A stretch of 64,000 bases of DNA from Candidatus Defluviibacillus avedoerensis. Lineage in GTDB: Bacteria; Pseudomonadota; Gammaproteobacteria; Burkholderiales; Burkholderiaceae_C. Under the pieces are notes generated by a model. That model worked only from the letters and a program-made list of their open reading frames with translations, was not told the DNA's origin and did no database searches. The translations under genes were made by a program, and so were the position numbers. This document shows, piece after piece, positions 50,942 through 61,078 of the stretch. Each line of letters begins with the position of its first letter. The first letter of the stretch is position 1. Location: positions 124,001 to 188,000 of the forward strand of contig JADJBS010000008.1 of assembly GCA_016703665.1 (NCBI GenBank), read 5' to 3'.

Positions 50942-51415
50942 ATGCCACGTCGTCGCGAAGTCCCTAAACGTGAAATCCTGCCGGATCCCAAGTACGGCAA
51001 TGTCGAACTCGCCAAATTCATGAACGTGATCATGCAAGGCGGTAAGAAGGCTGTTGCAGAGCGCATCGTTTACGGCGCCCTGGAACAGATCCAGAAGAAG
51101 CACCCCGACAAGAACCCGATGGAAGCTTTCGAAGTTGCCATCGCCAACGTCAAGCCCATGGTGGAAGTCAAGTCCCGCCGCGTGGGTGGTGCCAACTACC
51201 AGGTGCCTGTTGAAGTGCGCCCTGTCCGTCGTCTGGCTTTGTCCATGCGCTGGTTGAAAGAAGCCGCCAAAAAGCGTGGCGAAAAATCCATGGCCCTGCG
51301 CTTGGCTAACGAGTTGCTTGAAGCGACTGAAGGTCGTGGCGGCGCTATGAAGAAGCGTGACGAAGTTCACCGCATGGCTGAAGCCAACAAGGCCTTCTCC
51401 CACTTCCGCTTCTAA
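50942..51415 (+). CDS. rpsG: Ribosomal protein S7
   Basis: This 157-residue primary 16S-binding protein of the 30S head begins MPRRREVPKREILPDPKYGN and carries VELAKFMNVIMQGGKKAVAE and KKRDEVHRMAEANKAF. Length and motifs are standard. A GAGG site precedes it by 8 bases. It follows rpsL after a structured 157-base gap, the expected place for S7 autoregulation. Confidence 0.98.
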   Translation: MPRRREVPKREILPDPKYGNVELAKFMNVIMQGGKKAVAERIVYGALEQIQKKHPDKNPMEAFEVAIANVKPMVEVKSRRVGGANYQVPVEVRPVRRLALSMRWLKEAAKKRGEKSMALRLANELLEATEGRGGAMKKRDEVHRMAEANKAFSHFRF

Positions 51416-51507
51416 ATTGGGCTACTGCGCGGACCTTATCCGTCGTTGCTTTTCCTTGTCGTGCTATCAGCACTGCCTGCGGTAAAGCGCCTAGGCTAAG
51501 TCCCGCT

Positions 51508-51557
51508 CGCTACGCCCAATTCCGCAGCTTCACAGCTGACCGGGATTGGCCGTAGCG
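51508..51557 (+). promoter_or_regulatory. Long hairpin ahead of fusA
   Basis: CGCTACGCCCAATTCC (51508-51523) pairs with GGGATTGGCCGTAGCG (51542-51557) at 14 of 16 positions around an 18-base loop. It lies 29 bases before the fusA start in a 171-base gap and has no long T-run directly after it (TTTATTTTTTG begins 3 bases on), so an attenuator-like role is possible. Confidence 0.5.
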
Positions 51558-51586
51558 CTTTATTTTTTGATCATTAAGGATCCTTC

Positions 51587-53689
<2,103 letters not shown>

Positions 53690-53696
53690 TCAGTTT

Positions 53697-53757
53697 TGTC
53701 TGCGACATCGCGCCCTTCGTTGCCCGTGGCGAAGGATTCCGCAGCGATGTGCAGACA
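53697..53757 (+). promoter_or_regulatory. Long two-level hairpin between fusA and tuf
   Basis: TGTCTGC-G-ACATCGC pairs with GCGATGT-GCAGACA (14 pairs, one bulged G), and the loop contains a second perfect stem CCTTCG/CGAAGG (53714-53735). It lies 40 bases before tuf and has no T-run after it. It may process or attenuate the fusA-tuf transcript. Confidence 0.5.
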
Positions 53758-53796
53758 TTAAACCGTACACGGGCATTGTTCTTTCAAGGATGAAAA

Positions 53797-54986
53797 ATGG
53801 CAAAAGAAAAGTTTGAACGTACCAAGCCCCACGTCAACGTGGGCACCATCGGTCACGTGGACCATGGCAAGACCACACTGACGGCGGCCATCACCACGGT
53901 TTTGTCCGCCAAGTTCGGCGGCGAAGCCAAGGCCTACGATCAGATTGACGCAGCGCCCGAAGAAAAAAGCGCGTGGTATCACCATCAACACAGCCCACGT
54001 CGAGTACGAGACCGCCAACCGCCACTACGCCCACGTTGACTGCCCAGGCCACGCCGACTATGTCAAGAACATGATCACCGGCGCAGCCCAAATGGACGGC
54101 GCCATTCTGGTCTGCTCCGCCGCAGACGGCCCCATGCCCCAAACCCGCGAACACATCCTGCTCGCCCGTCAGGTTGGCGTGCCTCACATCATCGTGTTCC
54201 TGAACAAATGCGACATGGTCGACGACGCTGAACTGCTCGAACTCGTCGAAATGGAAGTTCGCGAACTCCTCTCCAAGTACGACTTCCCGGGCGACGACAC
54301 CCCCATCATCCACGGCTCCGCCAAGCTCGCCATGGAAGGCGACAAAGGCGATCTAGGCGAAGGTGCCATCTTCAAACTCGCAGAAGCCATGGACAGCTAC
54401 TTCCCCGAGCCAAAGCGCGCCATCGACGGCGCCTTCCTCATGCCCGTGGAAGACGTCTTCTCCATCTCCGGTCGCGGCACCGTCGTCACCGGTCGCGTTG
54501 AGCGCGGCATCGTCAAAGTCGGCGAAGAAATTGAAATCGTCGGCATCAAGCCAACCGTCAAGACAACCTGCACCGGCGTCGAAATGTTCCGCAAACTGCT
54601 CGACCAAGGTCAAGCAGGCGACAACGTCGGCGTCCTGTTGCGTGGTACCAAGCGTGAAGAAGTCGAGCGCGGCCAAGTACTGTGCAAACCAGGCTCCATC
54701 AAGCCACACCCACTTCACAGCCGAGATCTACGTTCTCTCCAAGGACGAAGGTGGTCGTCACACGCCGTTCTTCAACAACTACCGCCCCCAGTTCTACTTC
54801 CGTACCACGGACGTGACCGGTGCGATCGAGTTGCCAGAAGGCAAGGAAATGGTGATGCCTGGTGATAACGTGTCGATCACTGTGAAGCTGATCAACCCGA
54901 TCGCCATGGAAGAAGGCCTGCGCTTCGCTATCCGCGAAGGTGGCCGTACCGTGGGTTCTGGCGTCGTGGCTAAAGTTATTGCTTAA
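53797..54986 (+). pseudogene. tuf: tuf, elongation factor Tu, interrupted by two frameshifts
   Basis: The three frames join to a complete EF-Tu of about 396 residues: GHVDHGKTTL (G1), then an extra A in the A6 run at 53963-53968 before ARGITIN (G2), DCPGHADYVKNMITGAAQMD (G3), NKCDMVDD (G4), then loss of two bases at about 54709 in a CACAC repeat before THFTAEIYVLSKDEGG, and the normal end RTVGSGVVAKVIA. The segment between the two breaks has clearly different codon use (mostly CTC, GTC and GCC) from the flanks. Burkholderiales usually have two tuf genes, so a collapsed or chimeric assembly is the simplest explanation. Confidence 0.92.
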
Positions 54987-54997
54987 GGATCACCATC

Positions 54998-55312
54998 ATG
55001 TCATCCAAGCAAAAAATTCGCATCCGTCTCAAGGCTTTCGATTACAAGTTGATCGACCAGTCTGCCGCTGAAATTGTTGACACTGCCAAGCGTACCGGTG
55101 CGATTGTCAAGGGCCCCGTGCCTTTGCCAACCCGCATGAAGCGTTTTGACATCCTGCGTTCACCGCACGTCAACAAGACCAGCCGTGACCAGTTCGAAAT
55201 CCGTACACACCAGCGTTTAATGGACATCGTGGACCCGACTGACAAGACAGTTGACGCCTTGATGAAGCTCGACTTGCCAGCTGGTGTGGACGTCGAGATC
55301 AAGCTGCAGTAA
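54998..55312 (+). CDS. rpsJ: Ribosomal protein S10
   Basis: This 104-residue 30S protein (also NusE in antitermination) begins MSSKQKIRIRLKAFDYKLID and contains PLPTRMKRFDILRSPHVNK and RTHQRLMDIVDPT. It starts 11 bases after tuf, so it is the link between the str and S10 groups in one transcript. Confidence 0.98.
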   Translation: MSSKQKIRIRLKAFDYKLIDQSAAEIVDTAKRTGAIVKGPVPLPTRMKRFDILRSPHVNKTSRDQFEIRTHQRLMDIVDPTDKTVDALMKLDLPAGVDVEIKLQ

Positions 55313-55321
55313 GAAACGAAA

Positions 55322-55417
55322 CTAGTCCGACTTGCAGATTTCTTTAAGTCGGACTAGAATCACAGGCTTGCCCGAATTTTCGGGTAGGACAAAATGGTTC
55401 CGGTCAATCGTTACCGG
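55322..55417 (+). promoter_or_regulatory. Three hairpins between rpsJ and rplC
   Basis: A perfect 12-base stem CTAGTCCGACTT/AAGTCGGACTAG (55322-55357, 12-base loop), then CCCGAA/TTCGGG (55371-55384), then CCGGT/ACCGG (55400-55417) fill most of the 143-base gap. None has a T-run, so termination is unlikely. In E. coli the S10-operon leader that binds L4 lies before rpsJ; a shifted feedback site here is inferred. Confidence 0.5.
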
Positions 55418-55455
55418 TTCTTAAACCCAAGCCTTACAAGGGCTGGAGAATATAA

Positions 55456-56133
55456 ATGAGTTCAAGCAATCGCTTAGGGTTGCTCGGGCGCAAGGTGGGC
55501 ATGATGCGTTTGTTCACCGATGACGGGGTTGCTGTACCTGTCACGGTGGTCGATGTGTCTAACAACCGTGTGACCCAAGTCAAGACCCAAGAGAATGACG
55601 GTTACGTCGCTTTGCAAGTGACGTTTGGTTCGCGTAAGGCTTCTCGCGTGACCAAGCCGCAAGCTGGCCACTTGGCCAAAGCTGGTGTAGAAGCTGGCGA
55701 AATCATTCAAGAATTCCGCGTTGACGCTGCTGACGCTGCCAAGTACGCCGCCGGTGCTGTTGTGCCTGCTGCTGACGTATTTGCCGTCGGTCAAAAAGTG
55801 GACGTGCAAGGCACCTCCATCGGTAAGGGCTATGCCGGTACCATCAAGCGCCACAACATGGCCTCGCAGCGCGCGTCGCACGGTAACAGCCGTTCGCACA
55901 ATGTGCCTGGCTCTATCGGTATGGCGCAAGATCCTGGTCGAGTTTTTCCAGGTAAGCGCATGACCGGTCATTTGGGTGATGTCACCAAGACAACCCAGAA
56001 CCTTGACGTGATCCGCATTGATGAAGCCCGTCAACTGTTGCTCATCAAGGGTGCCGTTCCTGGTTCCAAGGGAGGTTTTGTGACTGTGCGTCCTGCCGTC
56101 AAAGCCAAGCCAGCCGTGAAAGGGGCGAACTAA
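55456..56133 (+). CDS. rplC: Ribosomal protein L3
   Basis: This 225-residue 50S assembly-initiator protein begins LGLLGRKVGMMRLFTDDG and carries NMASQRASHGNSRSHNVPGS and MTGHLGDVTKT near the peptidyl-transferase loop. A short Lys/Ala tail extends it slightly. It directly abuts rplD. Confidence 0.98.
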   Translation: MSSSNRLGLLGRKVGMMRLFTDDGVAVPVTVVDVSNNRVTQVKTQENDGYVALQVTFGSRKASRVTKPQAGHLAKAGVEAGEIIQEFRVDAADAAKYAAGAVVPAADVFAVGQKVDVQGTSIGKGYAGTIKRHNMASQRASHGNSRSHNVPGSIGMAQDPGRVFPGKRMTGHLGDVTKTTQNLDVIRIDEARQLLLIKGAVPGSKGGFVTVRPAVKAKPAVKGAN

Positions 56134-56754
56134 ATGCAGATCGACCTCCTGAATGACCAAGGCCAGGCCGCATCCAAGGTGGATGCACCTGAGACCGTAT
56201 TCGGTCGCGATTACAACGAAGATCTGGTTCATCAGATCGTGGTGGCTTACCAAGCCAATGGTCGTCAGGGCACCCGTGCCCAGAAGGACCGTGAGCAGGT
56301 CCATCACTCTACCAAGAAACCGTTCAAGCAAAAGGGTACAGGCCGCGCTCGCGCCGGTATGACTTCTTCTCCGCTGTGGCGCGGGGGTGGTCGTATTTTC
56401 CCGAACATGCCGAATGAAAATTTCACCCAGAAGATCAACAAAAAGATGTACCGCGCTGGTATGGCTTCGATCTTCTCTCAGCTGGCCCGTGAAGGCCGTC
56501 TGGCGGTGGTTGACTCCATTAAGGTTGATTCGCCCAAGACCAAGACCTTGGCTGCCAAGTTCAAGGCCATGAACCTCGAATCCGTGTTGGTTATCGCTGA
56601 CGAAATCGACGAAAACCTTTATTTGGCTTCGCGTAATTTGGTCAACATTCTCGTGGTTGAGCCACGTTATGCCGATCCCGTGTCCCTGGTTCATTACCGC
56701 AAGGTATTGGTGACCAAGGCCGCGCTGGAACAGCTCAAGGAGATGTTCGCATGA
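56134..56754 (+). CDS. rplD: Ribosomal protein L4
   Basis: This 206-residue 50S protein has an exit-tunnel loop (about 45-95) that includes GTRAQKDREQVHHSTKKPFK, KGTGRARAGM and SPLWRGGGRIFPN. It also regulates the S10 operon in E. coli. It starts at the base after the rplC stop and overlaps rplW by 4 bases. Confidence 0.98.
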   Translation: MQIDLLNDQGQAASKVDAPETVFGRDYNEDLVHQIVVAYQANGRQGTRAQKDREQVHHSTKKPFKQKGTGRARAGMTSSPLWRGGGRIFPNMPNENFTQKINKKMYRAGMASIFSQLAREGRLAVVDSIKVDSPKTKTLAAKFKAMNLESVLVIADEIDENLYLASRNLVNILVVEPRYADPVSLVHYRKVLVTKAALEQLKEMFA

Positions 56755-57068
56755 GCGCTACCACCAAATACAACGAAGGCCGCCTGATGCAGGTGCTGGT
56801 TGCACCCATCGTGTCTGAAAAAGCCACCATGGTTGCTGAAAAATCCAATGCTGTCACCTTCAAGGTGTTGCAAGACGCAACCAAGCACGAAATCAAAGCC
56901 GCTGTTGAGCTGATGTTCAAAGTCGAAGTCAAGGGTGTTTCCGTGGTGAACATCAAGGGCAAGACCAAGCGTTTCGGCAAGTCCATCGGTCGCCGTGACA
57001 ACATTCGCAAAGCCTATGTTCGTCTCATGGAAGGCCAAGAGCTGAACCTGTCTGGGGAGGCCGCTTAA
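56751..57068 (+). CDS. rplW: Ribosomal protein L23
   Basis: This 105-residue exit-port protein and docking site for trigger factor and SRP carries MQVLVAPIVSEKATMVAEK and KRFGKSIGRRDNIRKAYV. Its ATGA start overlaps the rplD stop. Confidence 0.98.
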   Translation: MSATTKYNEGRLMQVLVAPIVSEKATMVAEKSNAVTFKVLQDATKHEIKAAVELMFKVEVKGVSVVNIKGKTKRFGKSIGRRDNIRKAYVRLMEGQELNLSGEAA

Positions 57069-57070
57069 TC

Positions 57071-57895
57071 ATGGCAGTCATTAAAATGAAACCCACTTCA
57101 CCTGGCCGTCGTGGCGTGGTGAAGGTGACGCGCGATCACCTGTACAAGGGTGAAGCTTATGCTCCGCTGCTGGAACCCCAATTCCAGAAGGCTGGTCGCA
57201 ACAATAATGGTCACATCACCACCCGCCACAAGGGCGGTGGTCACAAGCACCATTACCGCGTTGTCGACTTTCGTCGCAACAAGGACGCGATTCCTGCAAA
57301 GGTAGAGCGCATTGAATACGATCCAAACCGTACGGCTCATATCGCACTCGTGTGCTATGCCGACGGCGAGCGTCGTTACATCATTGCTCCGCGTGGCCTG
57401 GAAGTTGGTGCGTCCATCATCAGTGGTTCCGAAGCCCCGATCCGCGTGGGTAACACTTTGCCGATTCGCAACATTCCCGTGGGTTCTACGATCCATGCGA
57501 TTGAGATGCAGCCTGGCAAGGGCGCTCAGATTGCCCGCTCTGCTGGTACATCGGCCACATTACTGGCTCGCGAAGGCATCTATGCTCAAGTGCGTATGCG
57601 TTCAGGCGAAGTTCGTAAGATCCATATCGAATGCCGCGCCACCATTGGCGAAGTGGCAAACGAAGAGCACAGCCTGCGCCGCCTGGGCAAGGCCGGTGTC
57701 AAGCGCTGGATGGGTATTCGCCCAACGGTTCGTGGCGTTGTCATGAACCCGGTCGATCACCCACACGGTGGTGGTGAAGGTCGCACTGGCACTGGTGGTC
57801 ACCCAGTCGATCCATGGGGTAACCTCACTAAGGGCTACCGTACCCGTAACAACAAGCGCACCCAGGTTATGGTTGTGTCGCGTCGTAAGAAATAA
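57071..57895 (+). CDS. rplB: Ribosomal protein L2
   Basis: This 274-residue 50S protein needed for subunit joining and peptidyl transfer carries RHKGGGHKHHYRVVDF and, near the C terminus, MNPVDHPHGGGEGRTGTGG with the critical His. Length is standard; it begins 2 bases after rplW. Confidence 0.98.
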   Translation: MAVIKMKPTSPGRRGVVKVTRDHLYKGEAYAPLLEPQFQKAGRNNNGHITTRHKGGGHKHHYRVVDFRRNKDAIPAKVERIEYDPNRTAHIALVCYADGERRYIIAPRGLEVGASIISGSEAPIRVGNTLPIRNIPVGSTIHAIEMQPGKGAQIARSAGTSATLLAREGIYAQVRMRSGEVRKIHIECRATIGEVANEEHSLRRLGKAGVKRWMGIRPTVRGVVMNPVDHPHGGGEGRTGTGGHPVDPWGNLTKGYRTRNNKRTQVMVVSRRKK

Positions 57896-57907
57896 GGGGC
57901 ACATCAG

Positions 57908-58186
57908 ATGACACGCTCTCTTAAAAAAGGCCCCTTTGTTGATTACCACTTGGTTGCCAAGGTAGACAAAGCCGTAGCTATCAAAGACAAGAAGCCAATC
58001 AAGACTTGGTCACGCCGCTCTATGGTGTTGCCTGACTTCATTGGTTTGACCATTGCCGTTCACAACGGCAAGCAGCATGTACCTGTGTACATCACAGATC
58101 AGATGGTTGGCCACAAGTTGGGTGAGTTCGCGCTCACACGCAACTTCAAGGGTCACCCAGCGGACAAAAAAGTCCAGAAGAAGTAA
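57908..58186 (+). CDS. rpsS: Ribosomal protein S19
   Basis: This 92-residue protein of the 30S head begins MTRSLKKGPFVDYHLVAKVD and ends GHPADKKVQKK; WSRRSMVLPDFIGLTIAVHN is typical. It lies 12 bases after rplB. Confidence 0.98.
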   Translation: MTRSLKKGPFVDYHLVAKVDKAVAIKDKKPIKTWSRRSMVLPDFIGLTIAVHNGKQHVPVYITDQMVGHKLGEFALTRNFKGHPADKKVQKK

Positions 58187-58195
58187 GGAAACACC

Positions 58196-58525
58196 ATGGA
58201 AACACGTGCAGTCCTTAGGGGCGTTCGACTCTCCGTCGACAAAGGCCGTCTGGTCGCCGACCTGATTCGCGGCAAAAAAGTAGATCAGGCGCTGAACATT
58301 CTGCAATTCACCCAGAAAAAAGCCGCAGTGATTGTCAAGAAAGTTCTAGAGTCGGCCATTGCCAACGCGGAACACAATGACGGCGCTGACATTGATGAAT
58401 TGAAGGTCAAGACCATTTACGTCGAGCAAGGTGCCACGCTCAAGCGTTTCACCGCCCGCGCAAAAGGCCGTGGCAATCGCATCAGCAAGCCCACGTGCCA
58501 TGTGTACGTGACGGTGGGTAACTGA
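58196..58525 (+). CDS. rplV: Ribosomal protein L22
   Basis: This 109-residue protein lines the exit tunnel, with RGVRLSVDKGRLVADLIRGK and the hairpin RAKGRGNRISKPTCH. It is 9 bases after rpsS with an AAGGAAA site. Confidence 0.98.
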   Translation: METRAVLRGVRLSVDKGRLVADLIRGKKVDQALNILQFTQKKAAVIVKKVLESAIANAEHNDGADIDELKVKTIYVEQGATLKRFTARAKGRGNRISKPTCHVYVTVGN

Positions 58526-58540
58526 AAGGTATAGGAAGAT

Positions 58541-59443
58541 ATGGGACAAAAAATCCACCCCACAGGCTTTCGCCTTTCGGTCAGCCGTAACTGGGCAAGC
58601 CGCTGGTACGCTAGCAACAAAGACTTCGCTGGCATGCTGGCTGAAGATATCAAGGTGCGTGAGTACCTCAAGGGCAAACTGAAGAACGCCTCTGTTTCAC
58701 GCGTTTTGATTGAGCGCCCTGCCAAGAGTGCCCGCATCACGATTTTCTCAGCTCGTCCAGGCGTTGTCATCGGCAAGAAAGGCGAAGACATTGAGAACCT
58801 CAAGAAGGAACTCGGTCGCATGCTGAACGTGCCGGTCGCAGTCAACATCGAAGAAGTGCGCAAGCCCGAAATCGATGCCAAGCTGATTGCCGACTCGATC
58901 ACCCAGCAGCTTGAAAAACGCATCATGTTCCGTCGTGCCATGAAGCGCGCCATGCAAAACGCCATGCGTCTGGGTGCTCTGGGCATCAAGATCATGTCGG
59001 CTGGTCGTTTGAACGGCATCGAAATTGCCCGAACTGAGTGGTATCGGGAAGGTCGTGTGCCATTGCATACCCTGCGAGCCGACATTGATTACGGCACCTC
59101 TGAAGCCAAGACCACCTACGGTGTGATTGGTGTGAAGGTCTGGGTCTACAAGGGTGATACCTTGGGCCGCAACGATTTGCCGGCTGTGGAGACTCCACGT
59201 CCTGACGAAGAACGCCGCCCACGTGGCCCGCGTCGTGATGGCCGTGATGGTCGCCCAGGTGGCAACAATGACCGTGGTGCACCACGTGGAGGTGCTCGTC
59301 GTCCAGTCGGTGGCAATGTTGCTCCTTCTGACGGCAGCGACAAACCCGCAGAAGCCAGTGGCGCCCCTGCCAAACCCACCGTTCAGCGCGTCCGCAAGGT
59401 AGCCGCGCCAGCTGCAGCAGCTGACGGTGCAAAGGCCGAGTAA
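58541..59443 (+). CDS. rpsC: Ribosomal protein S3 with long C-terminal tail
   Basis: This 300-residue protein has the usual KH domain (ARPGVVIGKKGEDIENLKKE, about 68-85) and C-terminal fold (GRLNGIEIARTEWYREGR), ending near 215. About 75 further residues rich in Arg, Gly, Pro and Ala follow (RRPRGPRRDGRDGRPGG... APAAAADGAKAE). E. coli S3 has 233 residues, so this is an extension seen in betaproteobacteria. Likely disordered and basic. Confidence 0.97.
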   Translation: MGQKIHPTGFRLSVSRNWASRWYASNKDFAGMLAEDIKVREYLKGKLKNASVSRVLIERPAKSARITIFSARPGVVIGKKGEDIENLKKELGRMLNVPVAVNIEEVRKPEIDAKLIADSITQQLEKRIMFRRAMKRAMQNAMRLGALGIKIMSAGRLNGIEIARTEWYREGRVPLHTLRADIDYGTSEAKTTYGVIGVKVWVYKGDTLGRNDLPAVETPRPDEERRPRGPRRDGRDGRPGGNNDRGAPRGGARRPVGGNVAPSDGSDKPAEASGAPAKPTVQRVRKVAAPAAAADGAKAE

Positions 59444-59468
59444 TCGGTCTGATGTAAAGGAATAAATC

Positions 59469-59885
59469 ATGCTGCAACCCGCTCGCAGAAAATACCGCAA
59501 AGAGCAAAAAGGCCGCAACACCGGCATCGCAACCCGTGGCAGCACGGTTGCGTTCGGTGACTTTGGTCTGAAATGCACTGATCGTGGCCGCCTCACCGCA
59601 CGCCAGATCGAAGCGGCCCGTCGCGCCATTTCCCGTCATGTCAAACGTGGTGGTCGTATCTGGATTCGTGTGTTCCCTGACAAGCCAATCTCCCAAAAGC
59701 CTGCTGAAGTGCGTATGGGTAACGGTAAAGGTAACCCTGAGTACTACGTGGCTGAAATTCAACCAGGCAAGATCGTGTTCGAGATCGTCGGTGTACCCGA
59801 AGAGCTCGCTCGTGAAGCCTTCCGTCTGGCGGCTGCCAAGTTGCCCCTGCGCACCACGTTTGTGGCACGCATGATCGGCCAGTAA
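59469..59885 (+). CDS. rplP: Ribosomal protein L16
   Basis: This 138-residue protein at the A-site of the 50S subunit begins MLQPARRKYRKEQKGRN and carries IWIRVFPDKPISQKPAEVRM and MGNGKGNPEYYVAEI. Length is standard. Confidence 0.98.
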   Translation: MLQPARRKYRKEQKGRNTGIATRGSTVAFGDFGLKCTDRGRLTARQIEAARRAISRHVKRGGRIWIRVFPDKPISQKPAEVRMGNGKGNPEYYVAEIQPGKIVFEIVGVPEELAREAFRLAAAKLPLRTTFVARMIGQ

Positions 59886-59898
59886 TTCAGGAGAACCT

Positions 59899-60108
59899 AT
59901 GTCCAAGATCACTGAATCACGCAAGGCTCTTCAAGCCAAAGACGTTGCCGGCCTCGAAGCCGAAGTCAAAGCATTGCAAAAGGCCCATTTCGGTCTGCGC
60001 ATGCAAAAGGCTACGCAACAACTCAACAACACCGCCACGCTGCGCAGCACGCGTCGTGACATTGCTCGTGCCAAGACCATTCTTGTGCAAAAGCAAGCCG
60101 CCAAGTAA
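59899..60108 (+). CDS. rpmC: Ribosomal protein L29
   Basis: This 69-residue helical protein at the exit site carries FGLRMQKATQQLNNTATLRS and RRDIARAKTIL. It is 13 bases after rplP with an AGGAGA site. Confidence 0.97.
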   Translation: MSKITESRKALQAKDVAGLEAEVKALQKAHFGLRMQKATQQLNNTATLRSTRRDIARAKTILVQKQAAK

Positions 60109-60120
60109 TCAGGAGTGAAC

Positions 60121-60390
60121 ATGACGGAAGTTAAGAAGTCCCTCAAGCGCACCTTGATTGGCAAGGTGGTCAGCGACAAGCGCGCCAAGACCGTGACGGT
60201 GTTGGTCGAGCGCCGCGTCAAGCACGCGCTCTACGGCAAGATTGTTGCCAAGTCCAGCAAGTACCATGCACACGACGAGACTGGCACCTATCACCTGGGC
60301 GACGTGATTGAAATCACCGAAAGCAAGCCTATTTCCAAGACCAAGAACTGGGTTGCGACCCGTCTGGTTGAAAAGGCTGTTGCGGTATAA
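60121..60390 (+). CDS. rpsQ: Ribosomal protein S17
   Basis: This 89-residue OB-fold protein of the 30S body begins TEVKKSLKRTLIGKVVSDK and contains HDETGTYHLGDVIEITESKP. The start is ATG 60121, with AGGAG centred 8 bases upstream; an in-frame GTG at 60115 lies on the ribosome site itself. rplN does not follow: the operon ends here. Confidence 0.96.
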   Translation: MTEVKKSLKRTLIGKVVSDKRAKTVTVLVERRVKHALYGKIVAKSSKYHAHDETGTYHLGDVIEITESKPISKTKNWVATRLVEKAVAV

Positions 60391-60428
60391 GCCTGAATCT
60401 TCAGGGCTTTTCCCCAAAGCACAAAAAA

Positions 60429-60455
60429 ACGGCCCACAATGTGGGTCGTTTTTGT
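60429..60455. terminator. Bidirectional terminator after rpsQ
   Basis: A 9-pair stem (ACGGCCCAC/GTGGGTCGT, one G-T pair) with an AAT loop is preceded by seven A and followed by five T. It closes the ribosomal operon 40 bases after rpsQ. The peroxiredoxin gene starts 32 bases later. Confidence 0.85.
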
Positions 60456-60486
60456 TTGTAGAACGAATTTTTTACAGGAGCAAACC

Positions 60487-60993
60487 ATGATCAAAGTCGG
60501 TGACACACTGCCAGCAGCAACCCTGATGGAGTTTTCTGAAGTAGAAGGCGAAGGCTGCAGCATTGGCCCCAACCCCGTCGATGTCAGTAAGGCCAGCGCC
60601 GGCAAGACCATTGCGCTGTTTGCTTTACCTGGCGCATTCACGCCCACCTGCTCAGCCAAACACGTGCCTGGCTATGTTGAAAAATTCAGCGAACTGAGGG
60701 CCGCAGGCGTGGACGAAATCTGGTGCGTAAGCGTCAATGATGCCTTCGTGATGGGGGCCTGGGCGCGCGATCAAAAGACGACAGGCAAAGTTCGCATGCT
60801 GGGCGACGGCAGCGCGGCATTCACCCAAGCGACGGGATTAACCCTCGATCTCACCGCCAGAGGTATGGGCGTGCGCTCCAACCGCTATTCCATGCTGGTC
60901 AAGGATGGCAAAGTGACCAGCCTGAACATCGAAGGCCCAGGCAAGTTTGAAGTCAGCGATGCTGGGACTTTATTGGCGCAAGCCAAGGGCTAG
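60487..60993 (+). CDS. Peroxiredoxin (Prx5 type)
   Basis: This 168-residue thiol peroxidase has the peroxidatic Cys in PGAFTPTCSAKHVPGY (about 55). WCVSVNDAFVMGAW and the C-terminal GVRSNRYSMLVKDGKV fit the Prx5/redoxin group, which reduces hydrogen peroxide and organic peroxides. The start ATG 60487 follows CAGGAG. It must have its own promoter downstream of the rpsQ terminator or be read from within it. Confidence 0.94.
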   Translation: MIKVGDTLPAATLMEFSEVEGEGCSIGPNPVDVSKASAGKTIALFALPGAFTPTCSAKHVPGYVEKFSELRAAGVDEIWCVSVNDAFVMGAWARDQKTTGKVRMLGDGSAAFTQATGLTLDLTARGMGVRSNRYSMLVKDGKVTSLNIEGPGKFEVSDAGTLLAQAKG

Positions 60994-61078
60994 CCCCGCT
61001 ACCAAACTGTCCCACGTGGGTGAAGCCCTCAAACTTCCATCGTGGGAGGGGCTTCCCGTGCAACGGTTGGGAGCCACG

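Noticed and set aside
53963..53968. Programmed frameshift at the A6 run in tuf
   Set aside because: A second, unrelated break follows in the same gene and EF-Tu is never known to be made this way.
55474..56694. A 406-codon open frame antisense to rplC-rplD
   Set aside because: It covers two certain ribosomal protein genes and has an atypical composition; an antisense shadow.
58748..59924. Overlapping antisense frames of about 300 codons under rpsC-rplP
   Set aside because: Shadows of highly biased ribosomal genes; no motifs.
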